DNA of 64,000 bases from Nissolia schottii (lineage: Eukaryota; Streptophyta; Magnoliopsida; Fabales; Fabaceae): the NCBI GenBank assembly GCA_003254905.1, contig QANU01070688.1:437833-501832 (forward strand), read 5' to 3'. The notes beneath the pieces are model-generated. The model saw nothing but the letters and a program-made list of their open reading frames with translations. It had not been told where the DNA came from and did not search any database. The position numbers and the translations under genes were made by a program. Numbering within the stretch: position 1 is the stretch's first letter; each line of letters starts with the position of its first letter. This document shows, in pieces, positions 49,605 through 62,432 of this stretch.

Positions 49605-52600
49605 TTTTCAGCAGTTAGCACCAAAAAAATGTGGACATCTTAATACCTAGGTCATATATACATTATACTGAGAATCTGTTTCTATATTGTATCTCCAGTC
49701 ACTCATAATAATTAAGATTTCAAATTGAAGTCTGAATATGCAATATTGTGATTTTAGATGGATTTTATTTGTGTTGTAATAACTAACTAGTAAACAACCA
49801 TTTCTTAACCCAAACCACAATTTAAAATCCATACGATCTAGTTGCTTCCTACTTTCTCTCTCTCCCTGTTGATTTATTTTGTTTTATCTTTGGCGTATTT
49901 GTTAACTCGAGTATCTTGCTATTGTGAACCAAAGCAAACAAAGCAGGGTAGCATCTTTCCAAATTTGAAGAATATCAAGCTTAGTAGCATGAAGAGTTTA
50001 AGAGAGATATGGAATTCTGAAGTCCCTGCAGATTCCTTTGGCAAACTCGATACTCTGATCGTTGAGCATTGTGATAAATTGGCCAATGTTTTTCCTTGTT
50101 ACATGGTGGGAATATTTCGGAGTCTATGCAGCTTGAAGGTTACCAACTGCAAGTCAATGAAAGCTATTTTTGACCTAGCTAATGAAAAACGAGGTGCTAG
50201 CTTTGTAACCAATTTGCAGGATGTTCATTTGGAAACACTCCCGAGACTGGAGCATGTATTGAAATGGAAGAAAGACCAGGAAGGGATTCTTAACGTAAAC
50301 AATCTGCAAAAGATATGGGTTCATGATTGTGACAACTTGGAAAATTTATTTCCAGTTTCTGAGGCTAAGAATCTTGGAAATCTTGAACACCTTGTGGTAT
50401 GGGATTGCCTTCGATTGAGGGAAATTGTAGCCAAGGGAGAAGATGCCAAAAGTAACACAAGTAGTTCTGTTGAATTTAAGTTTCCTAAATTAACCACCAT
50501 TAAATTTTCGGAACTACCAAAGTTCAAGAGTTTGTATCCAGGAGCTTATGAATTAAGTTGTCCACTACTAAATGACCTGTCTGTTGAACAATGTGACAAG
50601 CTGGAACTATTTACGGAAGAAACTGCAGATACAACATTCAGAGAAGAAACCGCAGATACAACATTCAGAGAAGAAATTGCAGATGCAACACTCAGAGAAG
50701 AAACCGCAGATGCACAAAGAAGGCCTATCCTCTTTCCTGATGAGGTAATACAAAGCCTTACAACTCTTGAGAATTGTTTCTAATTAATAGAAAACTATAG
50801 CAAAATTTATGGCAGAAGAAAAACAAATTAAAACAAAATAGTCAATGACATGGAATATATATAGTTTTTCATATTTAACTTATACTTAAATTTACTTTTC
50901 GTAATTTATTTCTTATAGGTAATCAATAAGTTGAAGTCCATGCAAATTGAGCTGCGACATGCAGAGTTGTCAACCCGTTTTCGAAGGGACAAACTAGAAG
51001 AGCTTCACTTATACAGATTAAAGAATACTGATATTCTATATTCTTTCCTTCATCACAATCCTAATCTGACAAGCCTATGGTTGGAAGATTGTTCCTTTGA
51101 AGTGTTGGTGCCTCTTGAAAGGTCTCATGAAATTGAAAGCTTAGGGGTTGTTCCAAAGCTGAAAAGCTTGAAGTTAACTAACTTACCTAATCTCAAGAAG
51201 ATCGGCTTTGAACGAGATGCAATTCTTCAAAGGATAGAGTTCTTGATTTTAAAGAATTGTCCTAGGTTGGCCACTCTAGCATCTTCCTCAGTATTTCTCA
51301 CTCACTTGACAAGTCTGGAAGTGGTTGCTTGTGAAGAATTAAAATATTTAATGTCACCATCAACTGCCAAAAACTTGGTTCAACTCAGCACCATGAAGGT
51401 AATGAATTGTGATTCTCTGGAGGAAATTGTATCAGAGCATGGGAGTGAAGAAGAAAAAGAAGAAGAAAGAGAAGAGAAGGAAAAAGAAAAGGAAGGAGAA
51501 GATAAAGAAAGAGAAGAGGAAGAAAAAGAAAAAGAAAAGGAAAATAAAGAAAAAGTTGAAGAAGAAAATGCATATCAGGTTGACATCGTTTTCAGAAAAT
51601 TGAAAGCTATAGAACTTGTGTCTCTGAAGAACCTCAAATGTTTCTGCAACTACAGGAGTTGTGTCTTCGAGTTCCCATCATTGGAGAAATTTGTGGTGAG
51701 TGCATGCCCCAAAATGGAAAATTTCTCTCAAAATTTCCCTCAAGAAGTCCAAAGCACACCAATTTTGCAAAAAATATATGTTGTACATGAAAAAGAGAAG
51801 AAGAGATCGTGTTGGGAAGGCAGTTTACAAGCTACAATACAATATATGTTTGAGAACAAGGTAACAAGATATGGATAAACTATTTTCTGAATTTTCATTA
51901 TTTTGGATCTGTCTTTCCTCAGTAAAACTTTTAAAACAAAATAAATTATTTTGCTAGAATAATTTTAGTTTAAATTAGTGGCAAAGAATAATAATAAAAA
52001 AAATGAAATGGCAAAATTTGCATTTATTTATATGTTAAAAAATAAGTTGAAATTTAGACAATTGAACCACATTTCATACCCCATTATTCCCTTTTTTCTG
52101 TATTTTAGTATTTTCTTCTCCTAAGAGGATGAGCCTTAGTTCAACATTAAAGTTGATGCCTCCTACACTTCCTGCCTTTATTTATCTATTATTTTCTTCT
52201 CCACACTTGGGGTAAGGAATGAAAAATAAAACAAAACTAAACAACGTATAAAATTATATTTATATCATTAATGTTAATGTTTAGTATGCCAAAAGAATAA
52301 TTCTTGGGTTCATTATTTCACTAGAGTTTAATTTCTATGCACTAGTTCATCCAATCGAATATTGCCATATCATAAAACATATTTGACTCACATCCACAAC
52401 TTCAAAACTGATGCATAGGAAAGAATTTGATAGAAATTAAACTCTTTGCATAAATAGTTCATTTAATATTAAATACATATTACATAGTGGAGTTCATATT
52501 AAAAATATATCACTTTTTAATTAATACTTTTATACATCTTAATTATTTAATCAAATGTTTAAATAATGTCATAAGTAATACTTAAGATTTTTTGTGTGTT

Positions 52601-55600
52601 GAATATAGGAGATGTAAACAATAAACTTAGGTTTGTTTGGTCTCTGTTTTTATTTCTTCTTTTCTATTTGTTCTCTATTTTTCACGATTTAATAAAGAAG
52701 CAAGAAGCAGATTGAAAACCTGAAATGAAAACCAAAACTAAAGATACTCATAATTCTTGTAATTCCATTCTCTTCTACTCTTTTTTAATTGTTATGTCAT
52801 ATATTGTCACATTGAAATGTTCATCATGGAAGAATCAATTTGATAGGGGTTGAAACATAACGGATCAAATCGATATAAGAAAATGATAAAGGACTAAATT
52901 GATACACAAACTAGGGTCCAAATTAATAGATCAAATAAAGGCAAGAGACCAAAAAAAAAAAGGGTTAATTAAGTTTTTAGTCCCTGTAATATGAAAAAGT
53001 TTGGTTTTAGTCCCTCATGACAAGTTGTAGTCCCTGTAAAATGTGAAAATTTGATTTTGGTCCCTGTGGATGGTTGGTGATGGACGGTGATGTAGAAATG
53101 GTCCATGATGACGAGTTAACTTACACGTCATCACCGTCCATCACCAACTGTCCACAGGGACCAAAATCAAATTTTCACATTTTACAGGGACTAAAACTTG
53201 TCAAAAGAGACTAAAACCAAACGTTTTCATATTACAGGGACTAAAAACTTAATTAACCAAAAAAAAAATGTCATTTTGCCAGAGGAATGTTTGTTGGCCA
53301 TGCCTGTGGCCACCTCTATCCCCTCTCCCCCTCTCCTCTTCCTACATGGTTTTATTAACCTATACTGCACTTATCTCTATAATTTTAGGGTTCTTGAAAA
53401 TGATTATCAGCCTCGATTTTACAGTAGTTTAGGAAACAAATTTGGTTTTTTGTGAGGAAGATAGGAAAAGATTGACCTAAACTTTCGTCTTTTTTCAAAT
53501 ATAAGGGATATTAGTTTCCCACGCCCACCCCAATCCGCAAAACATAGTGTTAATACATTTTCTATTTCATTATTTGCTCGTTTGGTCTGTAATGCACGTA
53601 TCTCTATAATTCTGCTTTTAAATTTACAGATGCTGATAGGAAAAGTATTTTGATTGTGTTTATAGTGAGTCATTTTGGTTATATGAAATACGATATATCT
53701 GATGATGAACTTATTTGTAATATTTACAGAAATTTTTTGAAGGCATGGATACGTTAAGTGTTTCCGAACATTTTGATCATCTAGAAAAAGTCTGGCAAGG
53801 TAAAGAAGGTTTGCCAAAAGATTGGTTTTACAGTTTGAAAACTTTGAAGCTGGAGAATTGTGAATTTGAATCGTTTGCAATTCCATCTAATGTTCTTCGA
53901 CGTTTGAAAAGCTTAAAAGAACTGGAAGTGCGGGCTTGCAAAAACGTAAAAATTATTTTTGAAATGAATGACATCAAGTTTAGAGGAACATTACAATTGG
54001 AGAAGCTGACTTTAGCTTACCTACCAGATGTGACACGTGTGTGGCAACAGGATAAACCAGGAATTCACAACTTTCATAATCTGCAGCATGTAACTGTCTA
54101 TGAATGTAAAAAAGTGAAAACATTATTTCCTGCAGCCCTGGCCAGAGATCTTAAGATGCTTGAGAAACTTGAAGTAAGATTATGTGATGAGTTGCTAGAA
54201 ATTGTTGGAACGGAAGAGGAAGCAGCAGAAGGGACAGAAAAGTTTGTGTTTCCACATTTAACCCAGCTGGTATTTCGTGATTTACCACAGCTCACTTGCT
54301 TTTATCCTGGAAGATTCACTGTGGAGTGCCCCGAGTTAAATATACTAGAAGTAACCGACTGTAGTAAGTTGGAACTACTTCAGAGTCAACAAGAGAATCA
54401 AGGCAGTACTTCAATTATCAGGCAACCCCTTTTCTTGGATATAAAGGTAACATATAGGTTCTGCGCTCTCACTCAACCTTTTTCCTTTCTCCGACTCTTT
54501 TCTGATTTTTTGATTCATTCACACTATCAAGAATCATCTCTCCCAAAAGCTTAAGTTGTTGGGTAGAGACAGTTGAATGATGTTTATATTTAATACACCC
54601 CCTCACGCAAAAGTCCATTGGGCTTGAAACATGGACAAGCACAGGACGACCTCTATACAATGTGCTGAAATTTGACTTATTTTTTGTTTAGAAGAATGAG
54701 GGTGGCATGAATCGAAGTCTAGACCACTTGGTCGTAGAGGCTTTGATATTATGTCAAGAACAAACTCCTCCAAAAGCTTAAGTTGTAGGGTAGAGGTAAA
54801 TGAATGGATTTTATATTTAACATACACTCCTTTCCTTGCTTTCGTCTTTGTTTTTCAATAGGGTATTTCCAAAGTGGAGGATTTGTGTCTCAGTTGGAAA
54901 GACACTTCGATATTATGGTCGTGGTTGTTGAAATCTACAAGTCAAGAAGACCTTCAACATTTATATGAACTTAGCTTGAGATTTGAGGATGATGTGAATG
55001 AGAACTCTACTTTTCCCTTTGAAATACTTGAGAAGACACCCAATTTAGAAGCAATGTTTATAATCAATTGTAAAATCCTCGAGCAGTTTTTCCCCTCTCA
55101 ATATGCCAAAATTGGTAACGGGATGCCTGGAAATTTGAAAAGGTTGTTTCTGTGCAGCCTATTTGAGCTGCGTTCCATGTGCGGGCTAGAGTTATTAAAG
55201 CTCCAGCTATTAGATGTTTATCGATGTCCACGTTTGACAACATTAGGGCAATCTTGCTCCAATCTGAGGGAATTGTGTATACAAGACTGTCACGGATTAC
55301 AGTGTTTATTCACTTCCACAGCAGCAAGAATGTTAATACACCTTGAGGAGATGGATGTATGGAATTGTGACGCAATGAAAGAAATAGTGGGAAAAGAGCA
55401 AGATGATAAAGAAGAGATCAAATTTGAGCGGCTAGAGAAGATAACTCTGGGATATTTATCAAGCCTGGAATGTTTTTATTCAGGCAATGCCACTTTGGAG
55501 TTCCCCTCTCTGATTCAAGTGGACATATCACAATGCCCCAAGATGAAAGTTTTCTCTCAAGGATTAATCCATGTGGGATCTTTTAGAGGAATTCAAGTTT

Positions 55601-58600
55601 TATATGACTCAAATGATGATTTGGTCTTCCACCATGATCTTAACGCTGCCCTAGAAAGACAGTTCCTGCATCGGGTAAGGACTTTATCTGAATCGAAGTT
55701 TATATTGACTTCAATTTTTTGTGTTAATTTAATGTCTTACTTATCCGGCTATTACAATGGAGTAATCTTTGGGTAATAGCGTGTTTAGATTTGTATATTA
55801 CAGTGCAAAAGTTTTTGTTACATTATCAAAAGGACTTGATTTCTTAAGTTAAAGATGTGTTAACATATTGTTCAGTGATATATAATTTTAAAAGTCTATA
55901 CTGTTTATAAAATAAGATTAAGTCCTAATAATATTTTACACTTTTCCGTTCATCATACATTTATGAAGAGTCTACTACAATATTTTGGTGGTTTATTAGT
56001 AGTTTTTCTGTCACCCTTTATATCGTGCAAGTCATCCTCAAGGAAATGTCGGAAATTATGATGATCAAGTGCCATTTTCAATTTCTGTTTCTGTTAATCC
56101 AATTTACTTTGTACTTAAACTAGATTAAGAGGCACAGTCGATTGCTTTTGGCGCAACATCTTTGGCAGAACTCATCAATCATATCACTTCAAAAGTTCAT
56201 AGCGTTTTGTTTTTTTCTTTTTTATCTAGTGCTGAGGACGTATTTTTTACTTTTGCTTACATTAACTATTTTTTTAGAAGAAATAAACAATATAACTAAA
56301 TGCATATTAATTTTAAAAAATAGATCATAAAATTAAAAATCAACAATGTTATTTTTATTTTTTCTTATATTGATTCACCTTTTAAATTTTAAATAGAAAA
56401 CAACTTCAAGATTGTTAACATTATCAAGAATTTTCTTGCATCAAAATATCTCTATAAAAATAATTATGTAAAAGCATTTAATAATGGACGAAAAAATTAT
56501 TAGAAGGGCTAAAACTGTAGAAATTGCCTTGCACATTTTTATAGTTTAGTGACTAAAGTACCTGTGACCTATAGTTCAAGAGAGTATAATGTATATTTAT
56601 CTTTTCTCATATTATAAAATAACACATAAATATGTCAAAATAAATCTTTTAAAAAAAGGTAAAATACAAATGTTATTTTCTTTGAATAAGAACTTTTCAG
56701 TTAATTTAATTTCTATTGTATTAGCATTCATTTTGTGTATGTAAGACTATTATAGCTATCTTCTTTCTCGCATCATGGTCTCTCTTATCCAAGTAATAAG
56801 TATAATCTATTGAGTCATGAATATGTTGCTTAATAAAAGGTTTCCGCGATTTCTTTTTTCTTTTTCAAAAAATCTCAGACAGATTTAGTTCTTGGTGATT
56901 ATCCTGAACTAGAAGGAAAATGGCTTGGTAGAGATGCAATCCCTGGCGACTGGTCTTTTAGCAAGTTGAAATCTTTGGTGGTGGATGGTTGTGATTTTTT
57001 GTCAAATGCTGTACTACCATCTCATTTACTTCCTTTCCTAAAGAATTTGGAAGAGTTGGAGGTGCGGAAATGTGACTCTGTTGAGGCAATATTTAATGTG
57101 AAGGATACACCAACAGCTGATTCAAACCTGTATGTTGTTGTTCCCTTGAAGATATTGACTTTGGAACAGCTGCCTACTCTACAGCATATTTGGAATTCGG
57201 ATCCTAAAGGGAGTCTCACCCTTCCAGTTCTGGAACAAGTTATTCTTAATGAATGTAAAAGTATTAAAAGTTTGTTTCCAGCATCAGTTGCCAAAGATAA
57301 CATACAAAAGTTAGATGTGAGAAACTGTGTGGAGTTAGTCGAAATTGTTGCAAAAGATGAAGCAGCCACAGAAGAAAAAACCAAAGAGCTTGCTATCTTC
57401 CCCAGTTTAACATCATTGACGCTATGGGATTTGCCTAATCTGAGGAGCATTTGTTCTGGGATGCACATTTTAGATTCGCCCAAGCTAAATGATTTAGATG
57501 TTTATCATTGTCAGAAGCTGAAGATATTTGCAATAGATTCTCAAAATTCTCAAGACATAACAGACAATCATGGCTTCGTATCAGTTGGAGAGGTATGAAA
57601 GCTCTCGTCTCAACATTTTGCATTTAGTTCTCACATTATATGAGAAATGATATTTGTACCCATGATTTTAGGCATCATCTGGACATTTGAGGATCATTGT
57701 ATAAATAATTAGAGGTTCTCAATTATGTTTATGGTTAATGTGTTAGATGTGATGAGATAATTATTAATGGATATGAAACCCTTTATCAGGATTCACTAGT
57801 AATATGACAGTAGTAATCTATGGTTATCAACACATGATTCCCCATATTTTTCAACAAGTGATATAAGTGACACTATAAAAAATGGATGTAAATAAAACAC
57901 TGTGGCATTGTTTATTCCATGTTACTTACCCCACCTAATGAGACACTAAGACTCCGTTATTGTTGTTGTAGTATTGATCTTCTTACTCAAATTTACCATT
58001 CCTTTCCTCCTTTGTTATTAAATCCCCAAACTTATTAAATCGTTATGAAGTAATTTAGATTCCCAATGTTTTTCTTGGCTATCAATCCCTCATACTCTAA
58101 AATATTTTCTCTTCAATTATTATGCATGTGGAATTGGTCTACTCATTTTGTAACCCCATCAATACACTAAACGAAATATGATCACTGCTTTTATTGTAAA
58201 AAGTTTCAAATCTTAGGGAAGTTAAATTGCTATTTTCCTTCACTAATCCTAGGTTACCAAGCAGTTGGAGAGACTATCGCTTAATAAAGATGATGTCATT
58301 ATGATTGAGCAAGGACTACTTCATGTGGACCTCCAAAAAATGAAAGGCCTTAGATTGCAGAGCTTTAATGATGAGTCAGATGATTTTCCAGATGTTTTCT
58401 TTTCAGTGGTGCCACTACCCAGTATAAGTGAGTTTGAGGTGGCCGATAGTGCCTTCGAAGAGATATTCCACTCTCAGATACCTGACTTAGATTATACTAA
58501 AATCCTTTCAAAGCTTAAGAGACTGAAGCTTTTGAGTTTGCTCAAGCTCAAATCCATAGGGTTAGAGCACACCTGGATGGCCCCTCTTCTTGAAAATCTC

Positions 58601-59089
58601 GAAGACTTGGAAGTTTTGACATGCAGTTGTTTGACAAACTTGGCACCATCTTCTGTTTCTTTCTTCCATCTGACTAAGCTGAATGTAGAGGATTGTGCTG
58701 GATTGGAATATTTGTTCACATCCTCAACTGCCAAAAGTTTGGTTGTACTGCGCAACATGTCCATTACCAATTGTGAATCATTAGAAAAAGTTGTAGCTAA
58801 AGAGGAAGATAAACCAGATGAAGAAGATGTGATATTTAGGAGGCTCTCTACTTTGTCTCTTACAAAGTTACCGAAACTTGAAAGCTTTTATCCCGGGAAT
58901 TCAACATTGAATTTCCCATGGTTGTATGATGTTTCATTCACTCAATGCAAGAGCATGAATACTTTCTCTCGTGGTAATATAGTACCCAAGACATTGCATG
59001 GGAAAATAGATGGAATTCGTTGGTATGGTGATCTGAATACTGCAGTCCGGCAACAGTTTGAGAAAGGAAGCAGCCCCGAGTTAGCATAA
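45511..59089 (+). CDS. Giant CC-NB-ARC-LRR disease-resistance-type protein (At4g27190-like)
   Basis: Eight coding exons: 45511-48417, 48625-48870, 49947-50744, 50919-51860, 53730-54446, 54862-55674, 56879-57592 and 58253-59089 (stop TAA). Every exon is a multiple of three, every intron is phase 0 and GT-AG, and the joined product is 2657 aa. Residues 1-170 form an RPS2/RPS5-type coiled-coil. The P-loop is GPTGVGKTT (180-188), kinase 2 is ILDDL (258-262) and GLPM is near 390. The MHD position reads MQN (508-510). LRRs follow from about 540. Exons 3/5/7 and 4/6/8 are two alternating homologous types. Such proteins are intracellular immune receptors that sense pathogen effectors. Oddities are an extra basic segment of about 45 residues after kinase 2, loss of the usual TSR/TTR Arg (LLISEV), a Glu/Lys-rich tract in exon 4 and a 27-bp repeat in exon 3. 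The frame is open throughout, so it is probably expressed. Confidence 0.88.
49572..49600. repeat. (TA)n microsatellite in NLR intron 2
   Basis: About fourteen AT dinucleotides lie in the 1.1-kb second intron. The rest of the intron is AT-rich and shows no gene. Confidence 0.8.
50616..50723 (+). repeat. 27-bp coding minisatellite in NLR exon 3
   Basis: Four tandem 27-bp units (50616-50642, 50643-50669, 50670-50696, 50697-50723) encode EETADTTFR, EETADTTFR, EEIADATLR and EETADAQRR. It lies at the C-terminal end of the first A-type LRR exon. Units keep the frame, so copy-number change would only alter spacer length. Confidence 0.9.
51445..51569 (+). repeat. Purine-only coding tract (Glu/Lys-rich) in NLR exon 4
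   Basis: An almost pure GAA/AAA/GAG run encodes roughly 40 charged residues between two LRR blocks. It is an in-frame low-complexity expansion not present in the sister exons 6 and 8, which carry only short acidic stretches there. Confidence 0.85.
52962..53258. mobile_element. Foldback Mutator-type MITE in NLR intron 4
   Basis: The left end GGGTTAATTAAGTTTTTAG and the right end CTAAAAACTTAATTAACC are inverted copies, and the pairing extends through nearly the whole 297 bp. Repeated TAGTCCCTGTAA and TTTGGTCCCTGT words lie in both arms. A-runs of at least nine bases flank both sides, compatible with a 9-bp duplication. It is non-coding and lies in the longest NLR intron. Confidence 0.8.
54527..54835 (+). 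repeat. Transposon-derived direct repeats in NLR intron 5
   Basis: Two copies of an approximately 75-bp block (about 54527-54601 and 54759-54835) share CAAAAGCTTAAGTTGT, GGGTAGAG and TTATATTTAA. The block is a common legume-type dispersed repeat of LTR character. The intervening 155 bp has no coding signal. Confidence 0.55.
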
Positions 59090-60500
59090 TCACAGTTCCC
59101 CCCCAAATGACATATATGTAAGTGTGTATGCTGATTAACTAATTTCATCTTCATTTTCATGGTTGATTTCACTAATTGGAAGCTACGTACTTCTGAAAAA
59201 TTATGTTGGCTCTGTTTTGGAACATTTTATTTGCTTCCTTGAACTTCTATTATATTATTAATGTAAGATTATACTTTTGTCACATACGTCTATCCATACA
59301 TCCATCTGCTTCCCTTATTATTATTTTTTAATCGATTTAGTCTTATATTTCAAATCGCTATAAATTGTCGCCCAGCTTTTTTTTGGTATCAATTTTTGGT
59401 CTTCTATGTTTCAAATTGCTAGCGAATTGGTTCTTCTGTGATAGACGTGGACAGACCAATTTGATTGTGATTTGGAACATAGATGACCAAATCAATAAAA
59501 AAAAAGTTAGGGGTCAAATTGATAAATTGGATGAAGGTAAGGGACCAAGTTGATATAAAAAAGTTAGGGAACTAATTTAATAGATTAGAAGTAGGGGATC
59601 TAAAAGGTAATTCAACCTATTATTAATAATTTAGAAGGCTAATTTTTCATCATCGAACATTGGTCCTTTGTGAAAGTTAGGAACGACAAATTGGTGTATA
59701 AGTATAATCCATCTGAATTATTTTGTTCTTTGATCAATTTGTTCCAGGAAATTGCTGCATGCTGAGAGAAGCTTACTCTCGATGCATTCATTTGTGCTAG
59801 CCTCAGAAGACTAGTAGTCTATTCATGCAGAAATTGAGCAGAAAACACAAGACCGTTAGTGCGTTTGTTAATCTTTTTGCCTTTTTTTTTTTTTTTTTCC
59901 TTCTTCCCATTTTTGGTAAACATGGATCTAAACAAAGTACTAGAAAACATGATTTGTTAAATTTGTAAAATAAAAAAAAGTTTGTAATTGATATCGTGTT
60001 CAAGTTGATTTTGCATGAATACAATCTCATAATTTGAACAAGAAGAATTATAAAATTAGGGCAGACCCAGATAAGACATAATAAAAACACCAAAAGGCTT
60101 ATACATGTAAACATGTAATTAACGTGAACACAATTTTGGTGGCAGTCACTCCTCCGATGAAGAACTAGGCATATGTTTTCCTTCTTTCAAGTTTGGAACT
60201 GTTTAAACTTTCGCCAAATGTCTAACATAATTGTTTTGACGTTTTCTTTTCAAGGTTCAGTGGGACTCAAAATGCAACAAGAGGACAAGTGGACCAGATC
60301 ATGGCAACTAGTATTCACAGATAGAGGGATGTTCTTTTCTGTTAGAGTGTGGCGTGCATGAATAAGTTACCTATATTTTTACAGGAAGTGTGAATTGTTA
60401 TTAAGTGTGAACGGTTTTAAGTGGCAGAAAGTGTATTTCATAAATAAAGGTGACCTGTAATTTTACAGGAAGTGTGCATTGTTATGAAACTACAAAAGGG
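59090..60500 (+). other. 3' region of the NLR gene, no further coding exon proven
   Basis: The stop at 59087-59089 is followed by AT-rich sequence with foldback-like TTTAGTC/GACCAAAT words (59335-59580). Splice-like acceptors near 59747 and 60255 could mark 3' UTR exons, but there is no coding evidence. Two degenerate copies of a TTTTTACAGGAAGTGTG-containing unit lie at about 60377-60480. Confidence 0.35.
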
Positions 60501-60504
60501 TGTT

Positions 60505-60810
60505 TTATGAATAAAGTTGATAATGGCATGTGGGCGTTTGAGTCAATTGAGTCATATAATAAAAATACAAAAAATTTAACATAACTAGATTAATTATATT
60601 CATGAAATAGAGAAACGGTACCACTCTCAATTATTTTAGAATGAAGGCATCAGTCATGAAAAACTTTAAATTTAAGAATGAAACATATTCATGACTGATA
60701 ATAGTATAAACTATGCAGTTGAATTTGTCAATAATGATAATTAATTAATGCCTGGTCAATAGATTCTTCTCCTCCTTCTGAGATTGTGTACTGTTTTTTA
60801 TTTGGATTAA
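60505..60810 (+). repeat. Dispersed repeat, copy 2 (copy 1 near 27.3 kb)
   Basis: Matches 27285-27600 in the same orientation, including GTACCACTCTCAATTATT, AACTATGCAGTTGAATTTGT and, past small indels, TTGTGTACTG.TTTTTAT. The family was not identified. Confidence 0.7.
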
Positions 60811-61910
60811 CCGAGTTTGTTTACTGTGTAATTTTGTTTGTCATAGATTTCTTGCAGAGTCTGAAAGACGGAGTCCTAAAGTATCCCACTAAATACTTCT
60901 GGGCCTCACTTGATAGGATTTGTTATTGTGTGTATGTGCTGAAATATGAAGTAGTCATGTGACCCATAAAAAATTTCTCTTATCTCTTTGACTCACCAGC
61001 TAAAACACCATCTTTTGGGTCAAAAGCTAAAGCACCACTCAAATATCGCCATTTCCCAAATATGTATTGGGCCAAGTCGAATGAAATGAATCAAAAGTCA
61101 GAAAAGCTACCCATGCCGAAAATGGGTATTGTCTCAATACTAATATTTTGAACTTGTTGGATAAAAAAAATCTACCTTATCTTACACGCGAGTTTTATAA
61201 AAAAAACTCTAACTCTATAAAAAAAAATAATTTAAACCCTTAACCTACTCGACTTCTTATTTTTTAAAAAATATTTTTATGTTTACATAATATAAGTGTT
61301 AACTGAAAAAAATAATTATTTTAGTTCATAAGAACAACATAATTTAAAATAATAACAACAAAATTTATTAACATTTTAACCATATATAGTCATTTTAACA
61401 TAATAAAATCAAGACATATTAAAATGAAAATATGCAAACTTCTTCCTAATGAAAGTAGTTTCCACCTTCTATTCATATTTATTTTATAAAATAAAAGAAA
61501 ATAGAATAACTACATGTAGACATTAGTCATAAAGAAATAGTTTCACGTAATGAAAACCCCTATGCCACAAGTTATGTATAAAGAAAATTTAGATATAGTT
61601 GTAAAAAAATGAACTAAAAAAAAAGTAGAGTTTAGACTTCATAGGAGATGATGTGTGTAAATATAAGTAAGGTCTAACGAAAGTTACATAGAAGAACAAA
61701 GAAAATTTTAATATAATAGTAGAACAAAAGCAATTATAATAAAAAAATAAAACATAATATATACAGTGCGAGTACACTACCCTAACCCGTATGAATAATT
61801 TTAGATAATTACCCATGCTAGTAATTACCCATTAAACAACAAATTTTTATCCAAACCATCAGATACAAATTGCCATCCCTACCCATAACATAACCCATGT
61901 AGTATATCAA
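60811..61910. other. Intergenic, no gene recognised
   Basis: AT-rich intergenic DNA between the NLR gene and the hydrolase gene. No coding, RNA or transposon signal could be supported in it. Confidence 0.4.
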
Positions 61911-61915
61911 AAATG

Positions 61916-62126
61916 CTACAAGTACTCCTAATTTCATACACTCGTACATACACCATTAATAATGCACAAACTTTATTCTCACGAGTGCACAAACATTACA
62001 AACTTGTAAATGATACTCTCAACTACACTTAATGAAGTGCACAAACATTACATGAGTTAAACCACAAACTTTATGTATATAAGTATGAGGTGTATGTATG
62101 GTATATATTTTTTAGTGTATGTGTAG
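61916..62126. mobile_element. Small non-autonomous element with TGCACAAAC words
   Basis: The ends are imperfect inverted copies (CTACAAGTACTCC...CATACACC on the left, GGTGTATGTATGG...GTGTAG on the right). The inside has three ATGCACAAAC or GTGCACAAAC words and one ACCACAAACT, the same core as in the 28-30 kb arrays. It is about 210 bp and probably a miniature of that family. The target-site duplication is unclear. Confidence 0.55.
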
Positions 62127-62432
62127 TAGAACTCATAATGTAACCCAGAAAAGTGCAATTATGACCGAATTGAGAAAAAGTACATTTTAAGAATAAGACT
62201 TCTGGGGCCTGTCCCATGCCTCAGTCTTGGGTTTAGTTGAATGAAATTTTCAGGCCCAAAAATGATAAAAGTACATTTTCAGACCAAAAGTGGGGGTGAG
62301 AGCCTGTCGTTCTTCCACCACCTAAATTATTTTATATACTACTAATAAAAGCAAAAAAGGAAAAGAGAAAGGGCATTAACACGAACCCAGAGTGTTATGT
62401 AAAGAAGAGGCATAGGAAAGTTAGGTGAAGTA

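Noticed and set aside
60173-60361. Possible last coding exon of the NLR
   Set aside because: It lies after a clear stop codon, has no LRR pattern and can at most be 3' UTR.
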